This document shows positions 42,005 to 49,741 of a stretch of 64,000 bases of DNA, piece after piece; the stretch's first letter is position 1, and every line of letters begins with the position of its first letter. The stretch covers positions 5,310,501 through 5,374,500 of the forward strand of contig NZ_CP109007.1 of assembly GCF_036226665.1 (NCBI RefSeq), read 5' to 3'. The notes beneath the pieces are model-generated. The model did not search any database and was not told the origin of the DNA. It saw nothing but the letters and a program-made list of their open reading frames with translations. The stretch is from Streptomyces sp. NBC_00691 (GTDB taxonomy: Bacteria > Actinomycetota > Actinomycetes > Streptomycetales > Streptomycetaceae). A program made the position numbers and the translations under genes.

Positions 42005-43072
42005 CTAGAAAAGGACCTTGGCGAGGGAGAGGGCCCCCTGCCGCCACGGTTCGACACTGGTGACGCCCTCGCCCTTCTTCGCGGGGCGGGCGCCGGCGGG
42101 GAGCGCGGCGGTGGCGAGCCGCTGCTCGCGCCACCAGGCGAAGGTGCGCAGGATCGCGTCCTGGTTGGAGTACTTCGGCCGGAAGCCGAGGACGTCCCGG
42201 GCCTTGTCGGTGGAGACGAAGCTGTCGTCGAGGAGCTTGTGCAGCAGGCGTCCGTAGACCGGGGAGAGGCCGGAGCGCTGGAGCAGGCTGAGCGCGGCGA
42301 GCGCCGGCCTCGCGGGCATCGAGCGGACCCGCTTGCCGTGCCCGGCGGCGTCCAGGACGGCCTGGAAGTCCTCCCGTATCGTGCCGAACGAGGTGGCGCC
42401 CAGGTTGAAGGTGTCGTCGGCCGTCGCGGCCGGCGCGTCCATCGCGGTCACGACCGCGTCGACCAGGTCGTCCACGTCGAACATCTGGATACGGACGTCG
42501 CCCCGGCCCAGGACCGGGAAGTTCCGGCCCTCCTCGGCCCATTCGAAGAGCATCGCGAACAGGCCCATCCGGCCCGGTCCGAGGAAGGTCTTGGGCCGCA
42601 GGATCGGGACGCACATCTCCCGGCCGCGGAACCGTTCGGCGACCTCCTCGGCCTCCGCCTTGGCGGCGCTGTACGTGTCGACGGGCTCGCGGGGATACTC
42701 CTCCGGCGTGGGCACCACCTTCGGCAGTCCGTACACGGCGGTCGAGGAGATGTGCACGACGCGGGGGACGGCGTTCGCCTCGGCGGCGGTGAGGACCGCC
42801 TCGGTCCCGCCGACGATCACCGAGCGGATCATGTCGGCCGGGTAGCTGGGCAGGGCGGCGGCGCAGTGCACCACCGTGTCCGCGTCGGCCGTGACCCGCT
42901 TCATCGTCACCGCGTCCCGGACGTCCGAGACGGTGTGCGTCAGGTTCTCGTGCTCCGTGCGCGGGGCCCGCAGGTCCACGCAGTGCACCTGGCGGCCGTC
43001 GCCGAGGAGCCGGTCGATCAGGGTCGAACCGAGCATGCCGGCACCGCCGGTCACCACGATGCGCTCTACCAC
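42005..43072 (-). CDS. NAD-dependent epimerase/dehydratase (extended SDR)
   Basis: A 355-residue extended SDR enzyme. GTG 43072 begins VVERIVVTGGAGMLG, with AAGGAGAAGG upstream inside the preceding gene, overlapping its stop by 7 bp. The Rossmann motif TGGAGMLG, the VVHCAA segment, SSTAVYG and the catalytic YSAAK (near residue 148) are present, so it should be active. Likely a nucleotide-sugar epimerase or dehydratase supplying this locus. Confidence 0.87.
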   Translation of the reverse strand: MVERIVVTGGAGMLGSTLIDRLLGDGRQVHCVDLRAPRTEHENLTHTVSDVRDAVTMKRVTADADTVVHCAAALPSYPADMIRSVIVGGTEAVLTAAEANAVPRVVHISSTAVYGLPKVVPTPEEYPREPVDTYSAAKAEAEEVAERFRGREMCVPILRPKTFLGPGRMGLFAMLFEWAEEGRNFPVLGRGDVRIQMFDVDDLVDAVVTAMDAPAATADDTFNLGATSFGTIREDFQAVLDAAGHGKRVRSMPARPALAALSLLQRSGLSPVYGRLLHKLLDDSFVSTDKARDVLGFRPKYSNQDAILRTFAWWREQRLATAALPAGARPAKKGEGVTSVEPWRQGALSLAKVLF

Positions 43073-44496
43073 AGCGACGACACCTTCTCCTTGACGAAAC
43101 GGGTGAGCAGACGGGGCAGACCCTGGGCGAGGGTCTTGTCGAGGCAGTCCAGGAAGAACTCGACCTCGTGCGGCTCGGCGACCAGCGAGGGGGCCACCAT
43201 CAGCGGGTTGTCGCCGTTGAGCGTGTAGTACGTGTAGATGCCGTGGTCCCGGTAGAGGGCGTTGACCACCGACGAGGTGATGAGCTTGGTGCGGAAGCGC
43301 GGGTCCTTGGTCATCGCGCCCGGCACCAGCTTCGTCACCAGCTCCAGGATCTTCGGGCCCTTGTGCAGGAAGACCCCGTGGAGCGCGCCGTGGCCGCGGA
43401 CCTCGGCCACCACGTCCGGGTACTCCTTGGCGATCCGCTCCAGACCGGGGGCGAGGATCCGCTCGATGTCCCGGGCGCGGGCCGGATAGTCGTCCTCGAC
43501 GGCCACGTTGACGGCCTCGATGGCGGTGACCGCCTCCTCGCCGAAGCCGTAGTAGGTGGTGGACGTCGACTGGAGAAGGGCGTCCGTGAGGTTGTCGTAG
43601 GCCTTGCGGAAGACCGGCTCGCGGGCCACGAAGGCGGAGATGGAGGACTTGCCGCCGCCGAAGGACTTCGACGTGGTGAGGATGTCGGGGACCAGGCCCT
43701 CGTACCGCATGAAGTGGAAGAGGGTGCCCGTCTTGCCCCAGCCGGTGTAGATCTCGTCGAAGAGCAGGATGATGTTCTCGGCCGTGCACAACTCCCGCAG
43801 CCCGCGCAGGAACTCCTCCGAGCACTCGTTCATCGTCGACGCCGACAGCGGCTCGATGAGGATCGCGTACACGTCCGACTCGCCCTTCTCGGTGCGGAGT
43901 TCGGCGACGAGCCGCTGGACCGAGCCGAGGTCGCCGTACCGGAAGATCCCCACGCCGGGGATCCCGGGGAACTGGAACCCGGACTGGTTCTGGCCGGTCA
44001 GGCTGCCCGAGCCGAGCAGCTTGCCGTGGAAGGAGATGTCGGAGCGCAGCACCCGTGAGCGCCGGCCGCCGTGGTACTTGTACGCCAGCTTGACCGCGCC
44101 CTCGACCGCCTCCGCACCGGAGTTGGGGAAGAACGACATGTTCAGGTCGCCGGGCAGCAGCTCCGCGAGGTTGTGGCCGAGGGCCGCGACGTACGGCGAG
44201 AAGTAGGTCTTGTGGACCTCCATGCTCTTGCGCTCCTGGAAGCGCTGCCGGGCGGCGATGATCCGGGGGTGGTTGTGGCCGTGGTTGAGGACGCCGACGC
44301 CACCGGTGAAGTCGAGCACGCGGCGGCCGTCGCGCTGGGTGATCCAGACGCCCTCGGCGCTCTCGACGAGCTCCTGGCCGAAGCCGAAGGAGGTCATCAG
44401 GGAGACCTGGCTCTTGTTGACGTGGTCCTTGTACAGGCCGTGGACCTGCTTCGTCGTCAGCGACTCGCAGTCGTCGACGGAGTACAGCGGGGGCAT
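43066..44496 (-). CDS. Class III PLP-dependent aminotransferase
   Basis: A 476-residue fold-type I aminotransferase of the ornithine/diaminobutyrate subgroup. Features: DFTGGVGVLNHGHNHPRII (near residue 63), FFPNSGAEAVEGAVKLA (near 110), ILLFDEIYTGWGKTG with the PLP-contacting Asp (near 245) and Schiff-base Lys in LTTSKSFGGGK (near 272). ATG 44496 follows GAAGGA. The amino acceptor is unknown. Within a sugar-lipid locus it might make an amino sugar or supply an amino-acid substituent. Confidence 0.87.
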   Translation of the reverse strand: MPPLYSVDDCESLTTKQVHGLYKDHVNKSQVSLMTSFGFGQELVESAEGVWITQRDGRRVLDFTGGVGVLNHGHNHPRIIAARQRFQERKSMEVHKTYFSPYVAALGHNLAELLPGDLNMSFFPNSGAEAVEGAVKLAYKYHGGRRSRVLRSDISFHGKLLGSGSLTGQNQSGFQFPGIPGVGIFRYGDLGSVQRLVAELRTEKGESDVYAILIEPLSASTMNECSEEFLRGLRELCTAENIILLFDEIYTGWGKTGTLFHFMRYEGLVPDILTTSKSFGGGKSSISAFVAREPVFRKAYDNLTDALLQSTSTTYYGFGEEAVTAIEAVNVAVEDDYPARARDIERILAPGLERIAKEYPDVVAEVRGHGALHGVFLHKGPKILELVTKLVPGAMTKDPRFRTKLITSSVVNALYRDHGIYTYYTLNGDNPLMVAPSLVAEPHEVEFFLDCLDKTLAQGLPRLLTRFVKEKVSSLW

Positions 44497-44498
44497 GG

Positions 44499-45509
44499 TC
44501 AGTCCTTCGCGGGGATCGGGTGGGCGGGGGGAGCGGAACGGCGGGGGAGGGTCAGGAGGAGGGCGGCGCCTCCGACGAGGACTTCGCTGAGGGTGCAGAC
44601 CACCCGGCTGGCGACGGCGACGGCGGTCGCCTCCTGCCAGGGCAGGACGGCGGTCAGCGCCAGCAGCAGCAGGGCCTCGCGGGCGCCCCAGCCGTCCGGC
44701 AGCACCACCACGAGGCTGGCGGCGGCGGTGGCCAGGGCGAAGCCGCCCACGCAGACCGGCAGCGCGGTCAGGGGCGGGGCGCCCAGCATCACGGCGAGGG
44801 CCCACAGGTGCAGCCCGCCGACCGCCCAGGAGGCGGTGGCCGAGGCGAGGGCCAGACGCATGCCCCGATCGCTCGCCCGGGTGGCGGGCGCCTGCCGGCG
44901 GGCGAGCCGGGCGGCGAAGGCCGCCAGGCGGTGCAGCAGTCCGGGCCGTACGGCGAAGGCGACGGTGACCGCGCCCGGCAGGACCAGCCACCAGGCCTCG
45001 GCGCCGATCGTCCAGGGCGCGGCGATCGGGCCGACGGCGAGGCCGGTGAGGACGGCCACGATCAGGTTCAGCAGGAAGACGGCGAGCACGACCGGCGCGG
45101 ACACCCCCGCCGCACCGCCCATCCGCAGCTGGGCGAGGACGCCCCAGACGGCCCCCGGTACGTACTTGCCGAGATAGGACGTGAAGTAGATCCGGGTCGC
45201 GGTCCGGCCCGGCACCCCGGGCCCCAGGTCGGCGAGGAGGGTCCGCCAGGTGGCCATGGAGAGCAGGACGGCGAGGGCGTTGGCGGCCAGGGCGGCCACG
45301 AGGTACGGGACGGAGTCGGGGCGCAGGACGAGGCCGGCGAGTTCACCGGCCCGCCCGTACAGGGCGAATCCGATGCCGGTGACGACGGCGACCGGGAAGA
45401 GGACGGGAAGGGCGCGGCGGAGGCGTCCGCGCGGGGTCGGCGGAGCGTCGGCCGCGGCGGGCCCGGCGTCGGCCGGCGCGGCGGTCGGCGCGGTGGTCGT
45501 CACCGTCAT
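44499..45509 (-). CDS. Flippase-like membrane protein (LPG synthetase TM/UPF0104 family)
   Basis: A 336-residue protein with eight or so membrane helices of the lysylphosphatidylglycerol synthetase transmembrane-region family, lacking the synthetase domain. Family features are TRIYFTSYLGKYVPGAVWG (near residue 105) and PDGWGAREALLLLAL (near 275). Such stand-alone proteins are suspected flippases for polyprenyl-linked or lipid substrates. It overlaps the UbiA gene by ATGA. Confidence 0.82.
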   Translation of the reverse strand: MTVTTTAPTAAPADAGPAAADAPPTPRGRLRRALPVLFPVAVVTGIGFALYGRAGELAGLVLRPDSVPYLVAALAANALAVLLSMATWRTLLADLGPGVPGRTATRIYFTSYLGKYVPGAVWGVLAQLRMGGAAGVSAPVVLAVFLLNLIVAVLTGLAVGPIAAPWTIGAEAWWLVLPGAVTVAFAVRPGLLHRLAAFAARLARRQAPATRASDRGMRLALASATASWAVGGLHLWALAVMLGAPPLTALPVCVGGFALATAAASLVVVLPDGWGAREALLLLALTAVLPWQEATAVAVASRVVCTLSEVLVGGAALLLTLPRRSAPPAHPIPAKD

Positions 45510-46468
45510 GACCCGAGGTGGCTCAGCGGCCACGCGCCGGCCAGCAGCGCCGACCAGAGCAGGGCGTTGGAGACGGTCATCCGGTCGCTGAACAGCGCCC
45601 GCGAGGGATTGCCGCCCCCCGCGTCGACCACGATCAGCTGCAGGTAGCGGGCGAGGCCGAAGAGCGCGAACGGGGCGGTCACCACCGCGACCAGCGGCCC
45701 GTGCGGGCCGAAGACCGGGCTGTCCTGCACCTGGAGGACGTAGCTGACCGCCGTGAGCACCGCGGTGAAGGCGAGCAGCTGGTCGAGGAAGCCGAGGGTG
45801 TAGCCGCGCAGCGCGGGCCGGTGCAGCACCCCGCCGACCGCCATCTCGTGGCGGCGCTTGCCCAGGATCAGCAGCAGACAGAGGGAGAAGACGCAGAGGG
45901 TGAGCCAGCTCGGCACGGGGGTGCCCGAGGCCAGGCAGCCCTGGGCGAGCCGCAGGACGAAACCGAGGGCGACGATGAAGACGTCGAGGAGTGGGACGTG
46001 CTTGAGCCCCTTGCTGTACGCGGCGTTCAGAGCGACGTACGCGGCGACCGGCCACCAGTCGAGGAGGGCGGCCGTCCCGGTGACCACGGTGAGACCGACC
46101 GTCGCCGCGAGGAGGACGGCGAGGGCGGCGGCGAAGGAGACGGCGGTCGCGACGCCGATGCGGCCGGCGGCGATCGGCCGGTGCCGCTTCTCCGGGTGGC
46201 GGCGGTCCCGGTCCCGGTCGCCGAGGTCGTTGACGAGGTAGATCAGCGCGGACGCGAGGGTGAAGACACCGATCGCGGCGAGGGCTCCGCCGAGCGCGGC
46301 ACCGTCGAGGTGGGGCGCGCCGAGCAGACCGAGGGGGACGACGACCAGGTTCTTCGTCCACTGGTGGGGGCGGACGAGGGAGGTGAGGTCGGCGAGCCGA
46401 CTGGGAGGGCGGGAGGCCGGCGGGCGGGCCGTCGGCGCCTCTCGGCCGGTGAGCGTGGGCGTGGCCAT
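45506..46468 (-). CDS. UbiA family prenyltransferase, DPPR synthase-like
   Basis: A 320-residue integral membrane prenyltransferase. The two Asp-rich regions and basic motifs match decaprenyl-phosphate phosphoribosyltransferase rather than quinone enzymes: RPHQWTKNLVVVPLG (residues 33-47), NDLGDRDRDRRHPEKRHRP (near 80) and YSKGLKHVPLLDVFIVALGF (near 150). In mycobacteria this enzyme joins PRPP to decaprenyl phosphate for arabinofuranose donors. Here it would start a polyprenyl-phospho-pentose pathway. ATG 46468 follows AGGAG. Confidence 0.85.
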   Translation of the reverse strand: MATPTLTGREAPTARPPASRPPSRLADLTSLVRPHQWTKNLVVVPLGLLGAPHLDGAALGGALAAIGVFTLASALIYLVNDLGDRDRDRRHPEKRHRPIAAGRIGVATAVSFAAALAVLLAATVGLTVVTGTAALLDWWPVAAYVALNAAYSKGLKHVPLLDVFIVALGFVLRLAQGCLASGTPVPSWLTLCVFSLCLLLILGKRRHEMAVGGVLHRPALRGYTLGFLDQLLAFTAVLTAVSYVLQVQDSPVFGPHGPLVAVVTAPFALFGLARYLQLIVVDAGGGNPSRALFSDRMTVSNALLWSALLAGAWPLSHLGS

Positions 46469-46510
46469 GAACGGACTCCTGGGGGAGGGGCGTACGGGTG
46501 TGGGCGGCGG

Positions 46511-47647
46511 TCATCCGGTGGCGGAGGTGGCGGCCGAGGGAGCGGCGGTGGCGGCCGTGGGAGCGGCGGTGGCGGCCGAGGGAGCGGCGGTGGCGGAGGT
46601 GGCGGCCGTGGGAGCGGCGGTGGCGGTTTCGGGGCGGTCCGCCGGGAGGGCCTTTCCGCGGCGGCGCACGCTGGGCCCGAAGTCCGGCTCGGTGAGCCAG
46701 CGGACGGTGCCGCGGGCCGCGCCGAGCACGATCGCCTGGTGCAGTACGAAGTGGACGGCGGTGAAGTAGAGGAGGAAGCCGGGACCGCGGGTCCGCAGCG
46801 CGAACCGGCTCAGGCCCGGATCGGCGCAGGCGAAGACCAGCGCGCACAGCGCGGGGACCAGCAGCAGCCACGGGGTGAGCAGACCGAGCGGGAGGGCGGG
46901 GAGGGTGAGCGCGGCGGCGAGGACGCCGAGCGGCCGGTTGGCGGTGAGGCCGCCCTCCCGCAGCTGCCCGAGCGCCGCGATCAGCAGCTGCGAACGCCGG
47001 TACTGCTCCCGGAGCATCGCCCCGAGCCGGTCGACGTCGTCGTGCCGGCCGCGGATCGCCTCCGTCATCAGGATCCGGTGGGTGCGGACGAGCCGGCCGC
47101 TGTACTCCACGTCCTCCGAATCACGGAGGTTCTCGTCGAAGGGCCCGGTGGCCTCGAACACCTCCTTGCGGATCGCGCCGAGGGCGAAGAACGCGGTGCG
47201 GACCTCGCCGACGGCGCGGCGGCGCCAGAAGTGGGCGTGCAGGGCGTGGTAGCGCTCGACGGGCCCGTCGTCGAAGAGCGGTTCGGGGTCGAGCACTCCG
47301 TGGACGCAGCCGAGACCGGGGTCGTCCCGGAGCAGGTCGGCGGCGTTGGCGAGGGCCTCGGGGTGGAGGGCCGTGTCCGAATCGAGGAAGAAGAGGATCT
47401 CCCCGCGGGCGGCGGCCGCCCCGAGGTTCCGGGCGGCGGACACCCCGCTGTTGTGGGGGTTGGCGATCAGCACGACGTCGAACTCCCGGGCGATGTCCCG
47501 GGACCTGTCGGTGCTCGCGTCGTCGACGACGATGACGTCGAGGGGGGCGTGGGTCTGGGCGAAGACCGAGGTCAGGCAGGCATGGAGGGTCTTCTCGTAG
47601 TTGTAGTTGGGGATGACGACGGACACGCTGGGACGAGCCCTGGACAT
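46511..47647 (-). CDS. Glycosyltransferase family 2 with repeat tail
   Basis: A 378-residue GT-2 enzyme related to the one at 40904-41992. VSVVIPNYNYEKTL (residues 8-21), VIVVDDASTDRS (near 39), FFLDSDTALHP (near 86) and the acidic DSEDVEYSGR (near 175) mark the GT-A fold. C-terminal helices span about residues 245-315. The last 36 residues are an Ala/Thr repeat encoded by a 21-bp tandem array. ATG 47647 has GAGGAAC upstream. Confidence 0.88.
   Translation of the reverse strand: MSRARPSVSVVIPNYNYEKTLHACLTSVFAQTHAPLDVIVVDDASTDRSRDIAREFDVVLIANPHNSGVSAARNLGAAAARGEILFFLDSDTALHPEALANAADLLRDDPGLGCVHGVLDPEPLFDDGPVERYHALHAHFWRRRAVGEVRTAFFALGAIRKEVFEATGPFDENLRDSEDVEYSGRLVRTHRILMTEAIRGRHDDVDRLGAMLREQYRRSQLLIAALGQLREGGLTANRPLGVLAAALTLPALPLGLLTPWLLLVPALCALVFACADPGLSRFALRTRGPGFLLYFTAVHFVLHQAIVLGAARGTVRWLTEPDFGPSVRRRGKALPADRPETATAAPTAATSATAAPSAATAAPTAATAAPSAATSATG
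46518..46627. repeat. 21-bp tandem repeat in the GT-2 3' end
   Basis: Units of GTGGCGGCCGNGGGAGCGGCG at 46527, 46548, 46569 and 46599, with GTGGCGGAG 9-mers at 46518 and 46590. It is in frame and encodes the Ala/Thr/Ser-rich tail. Confidence 0.9.
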
Positions 47648-47711
47648 GGGGGTTCCTCGGGAGGGCGTTCGGGGGACGGCGGCGTGTGGGGGGCGCTTCT
47701 GAGCAGGCGCT

Positions 47712-47990
47712 TCAGAGCAGCCGGAAGTCCGCGATGCGGTGGTGGGAGAGCTCGGGGGAGTGGCCGAGGAGGCGCCGGCAGAGCAGCAGCGCGTGGCCGA
47801 CGGCTTCGATCTCGTCGGGGCCCCGGATGTAGAGGGCCAGGCGGACCGTACGGTCGAGAACCAGCGCCCGTGCGGACTCGAAACGGTCCTGCGGACGGGC
47901 GACGCGGTGCAGCGTCTCGACGAGGAGTGCGGCGGACGGGGCCGGTGGGGGGTCGGTGTCCGGGGCGGGGTCGTCGTCCGATGCCCTCAT
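47712..47990 (-). CDS. Hypothetical protein, probable 3' part of a frameshifted gene
   Basis: From ATG 47990 this frame gives 92 residues with an acidic Pro-rich start and a folded-looking remainder (RFESARALVLDRTVRLALYI, AVGHALLLCRRLLGHSPEL). No ribosome site precedes the ATG. Just upstream, the same frame reads LLGLIVIYLVGISM, a clean membrane helix, joining the preceding gene if one G is added to a GGGG run (48021-48024). I therefore think this is the cytoplasmic domain of one two-helix protein with the gene at 48017-48247. No homologue recognised. Confidence 0.5.
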   Translation of the reverse strand: MRASDDDPAPDTDPPPAPSAALLVETLHRVARPQDRFESARALVLDRTVRLALYIRGPDEIEAVGHALLLCRRLLGHSPELSHHRIADFRLL

Positions 47991-48016
47991 CGAGATGCCG
48001 ACGAGGTAGATGACGA

Positions 48017-48247
48017 TCAGCCCCAGGAGAAGCCGTTGTCGCTGTCGTCGGTCTGCGCGGTCGCGGTCGCGGTCACGGGCGCGGTCACGGCCGGCGCGCC
48101 GTCGGCGGCGACGACCGGCGCGGCTCCGGCGGCCGCCGGCTCCGCGGCCAGGACGAGGGTCAGCGCGGCCGCGGCGGGGACGAGCAGGGCGAGGACGGGA
48201 CGGACCTGAACTCGGGCGAAAGTGGCGAAACGGGCGCTGCTGAGCAT
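48017..48247 (-). CDS. Small secreted/membrane protein, probable 5' part of a frameshifted gene
   Basis: A 76-residue product from ATG 48247 with a signal-anchor (VRPVLALLVPAAAALTLVLA, residues 15-34) and an Ala/Thr-rich linker, ending DDSDNGFSWG at TGA 48017. Its last codons run through a GGGG homopolymer directly before the stop. Adding one G would continue into a second membrane helix and the downstream frame. It is the first gene of the long minus-strand run, so its state could affect translation of the operon's start. Confidence 0.55.
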   Translation of the reverse strand: MLSSARFATFARVQVRPVLALLVPAAAALTLVLAAEPAAAGAAPVVAADGAPAVTAPVTATATAQTDDSDNGFSWG

Positions 48248-48520
48248 GGCGGAGCTGCCTTCCTGGCGATACGGGCGGGGAATGTCGGGGGCGGGTCTCC
48301 CGGCGCCGCTCCCGGGCTCTTCCGGGCGGCTCCGACAGGTCCAAGACTGGCCCCCCGGGGGTGTCCTGTCACCGGAGGACGGCTGGCGCCAAGTGCGTGG
48401 CCGTTAGGAGCCAGTCCGGGCGGACGGCCGTCGCGCGCCGCTGATCTGGGGGTTTCCGGGAGGCGTCACGTTCCTGCCAGGCGGAAGGTGCCGGGTGGTC
48501 GTCATCTCCTCGGACGGCCC

Positions 48521-48622
48521 CGGAATCCCCTCCTGCGGCCCGCGCACCGTGCGTACGGACGCGGAATCCCGCCTACCGCCCCGGAACCCTCCGTACCGCC
48601 CGGGGAACCCTCCCTGCGGCCT
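48521..48622. repeat. Four degenerate 20-bp repeats
   Basis: CGGAATCCCCTCCTGCGGCC (48521), CGGAATCCCGCCTACCGCCC (48562), CGGAACCCTCCGTACCGCCC (48582) and a GGGAACCCTCCCTGCGGCCT unit (48603) lie in the 444-bp gap between the glycolipid locus and dasR. I see no gene in this gap. Confidence 0.65.
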
Positions 48623-48632
48623 CCGGAGACGC

Positions 48633-48667
48633 CGAACGGCCGCACCCCGGTGGGGTGCGGCCGTTCG
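48633..48667 (-). terminator. dasR terminator hairpin
   Basis: CGAACGGCCGCACCCC pairs perfectly with its complement around a GGT loop, 24 bp after the dasR stop. Confidence 0.8.
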
Positions 48668-48691
48668 CGTCGTACCGAGGGGCGTGCCCGC

Positions 48692-49456
48692 TCAGCCGTT
48701 GGGGCGCTTGAGGCGCGCCACGAACTTGTACCGGTCGCCGCGGTAGACGGACCGTACCCACTCGACCGGCTCGCCGTCGGCGTCCAGCGAGTGGCGGGAG
48801 AGCATCAGCATCGGCAGGCCCACGTCCGTGCCGAGCAGGCCGGCCTCGCGCGGGGTGGCGAGGGAGGTCTCGATGGTCTCCTCGGCCTCGGCGAGGTGCA
48901 CGTCGTACACCTCGGCGAGGGCGGTGTACAACGAGGTGTACTTCACCAGCGAGCGACGCAGCGCGGGGAAGCGCTTCGCGGAGAGATGGGTGGTCTCGAT
49001 CGCCATCGGCTCGCCGCTCGCGAGACGGAGGCGCTCGATGCGCAGCACCCGTCCGCCGGCCGAGATGTCGAGCAGCCCGGCGAGCGTGTCGTCGGCGGTG
49101 ACATAGCCGATGTCGAGGAGCTGCGAGGTGGGCTCCAGGCCCTGGGCGCGCATGTCCTCGGTGTACGAGGTGAGTTGCAGCGCCTGGGAGACCTTGGGCT
49201 TGGCCACGAAGGTGCCCTTGCCCTGGATGCGCTCCAGGCGGCCCTCGACGACCAGCTCCTGGAGGGCCTGGCGCACGGTGGTGCGCGAGGTGTCGAACTC
49301 GGCGGCGAGTGTGCGCTCCGGGGGGACCGGCGTGCCGGGCGGCAGGGTCTCCGTCATGTCGAGCAAATGCCGCTTCAGTCGGTAGTACTTGGGCACGCGC
49401 GCGGTACGGGTGGGTGTCCCGCCCTCCGACTCCGTGCTGCCCGCGTCCGTGGCCAT
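48692..49456 (-). CDS. dasR: GntR/HutC family global regulator DasR
   Basis: From ATG 49456 the product is 254 residues, the length of S. coelicolor DasR. The GntR winged helix covers residues 20-85 (RTLAAEFDTSRTTVRQALQE) and a HutC/UTRA ligand domain the rest (GRVLRIERLR, ETTHLSAKRFP, WVRSVYRGDRYKFVA). DasR represses chitin and GlcNAc uptake and catabolism and links nutrient state to development and antibiotics; GlcN-6-P and GlcNAc-6-P relieve binding. A dre site overlaps its own promoter region, so autoregulation is likely. Confidence 0.96.
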   Translation of the reverse strand: MATDAGSTESEGGTPTRTARVPKYYRLKRHLLDMTETLPPGTPVPPERTLAAEFDTSRTTVRQALQELVVEGRLERIQGKGTFVAKPKVSQALQLTSYTEDMRAQGLEPTSQLLDIGYVTADDTLAGLLDISAGGRVLRIERLRLASGEPMAIETTHLSAKRFPALRRSLVKYTSLYTALAEVYDVHLAEAEETIETSLATPREAGLLGTDVGLPMLMLSRHSLDADGEPVEWVRSVYRGDRYKFVARLKRPNG

Positions 49457-49591
49457 TGCCTGCCTTCCCGACTCCTGTGTTGCTGCCGTCACCGGCTCCT
49501 CCGTCTGTCGCGGCTCACATGGTGGCACGGACCGGTCACGGGTCGTCGCCCTCCCTCAGGTGTCGGTCCGATAACGGACGCGACTGCCCTT

Positions 49592-49653
49592 CTTATACAC
49601 CCTTGACACCCCTAAAGGTCTAGGCCAAGCTCCGGGTACTGGTCTAAACCATT
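49592..49653. promoter_or_regulatory. dasR-dasA divergent promoters with two dre operators
   Basis: dre1 AAAGGTCTAGGCCAAG (49614-49629) follows a TTGACA -35 element (49603-49608) of dasA. dre2 ACTGGTCTAAACCATT (49638-49653) lies near the expected start of transcription. On the other strand TATAAG (49597-49592) is a plausible dasR -10 with dre1 around its -35. DasR bound here should repress dasA and itself. Confidence 0.85.
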
Positions 49654-49741
49654 AAAGACCAGGTCCCAGCCCCACGAGCACTACCTGACGTATGTCTTCG
49701 CGCGGTGGGCAGGGGTTGCAGGCATCCCTGAGGAGGGTGGC

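Noticed and set aside
46518..46627. CRISPR array
   Set aside because: The 21-bp units are contiguous with no spacers and lie inside a coding sequence; no cas genes are near.
45518..48013. Plus-strand open frame of 831 codons
   Set aside because: It is a shadow of the UbiA, GT-2 and small membrane protein genes, with no recognisable domain.
48017..48247. RiPP precursor peptide at the head of the glycolipid locus
   Set aside because: The signal-anchor, lack of a leader/core pattern and the better explanation as a frameshifted two-helix membrane protein argue against it.
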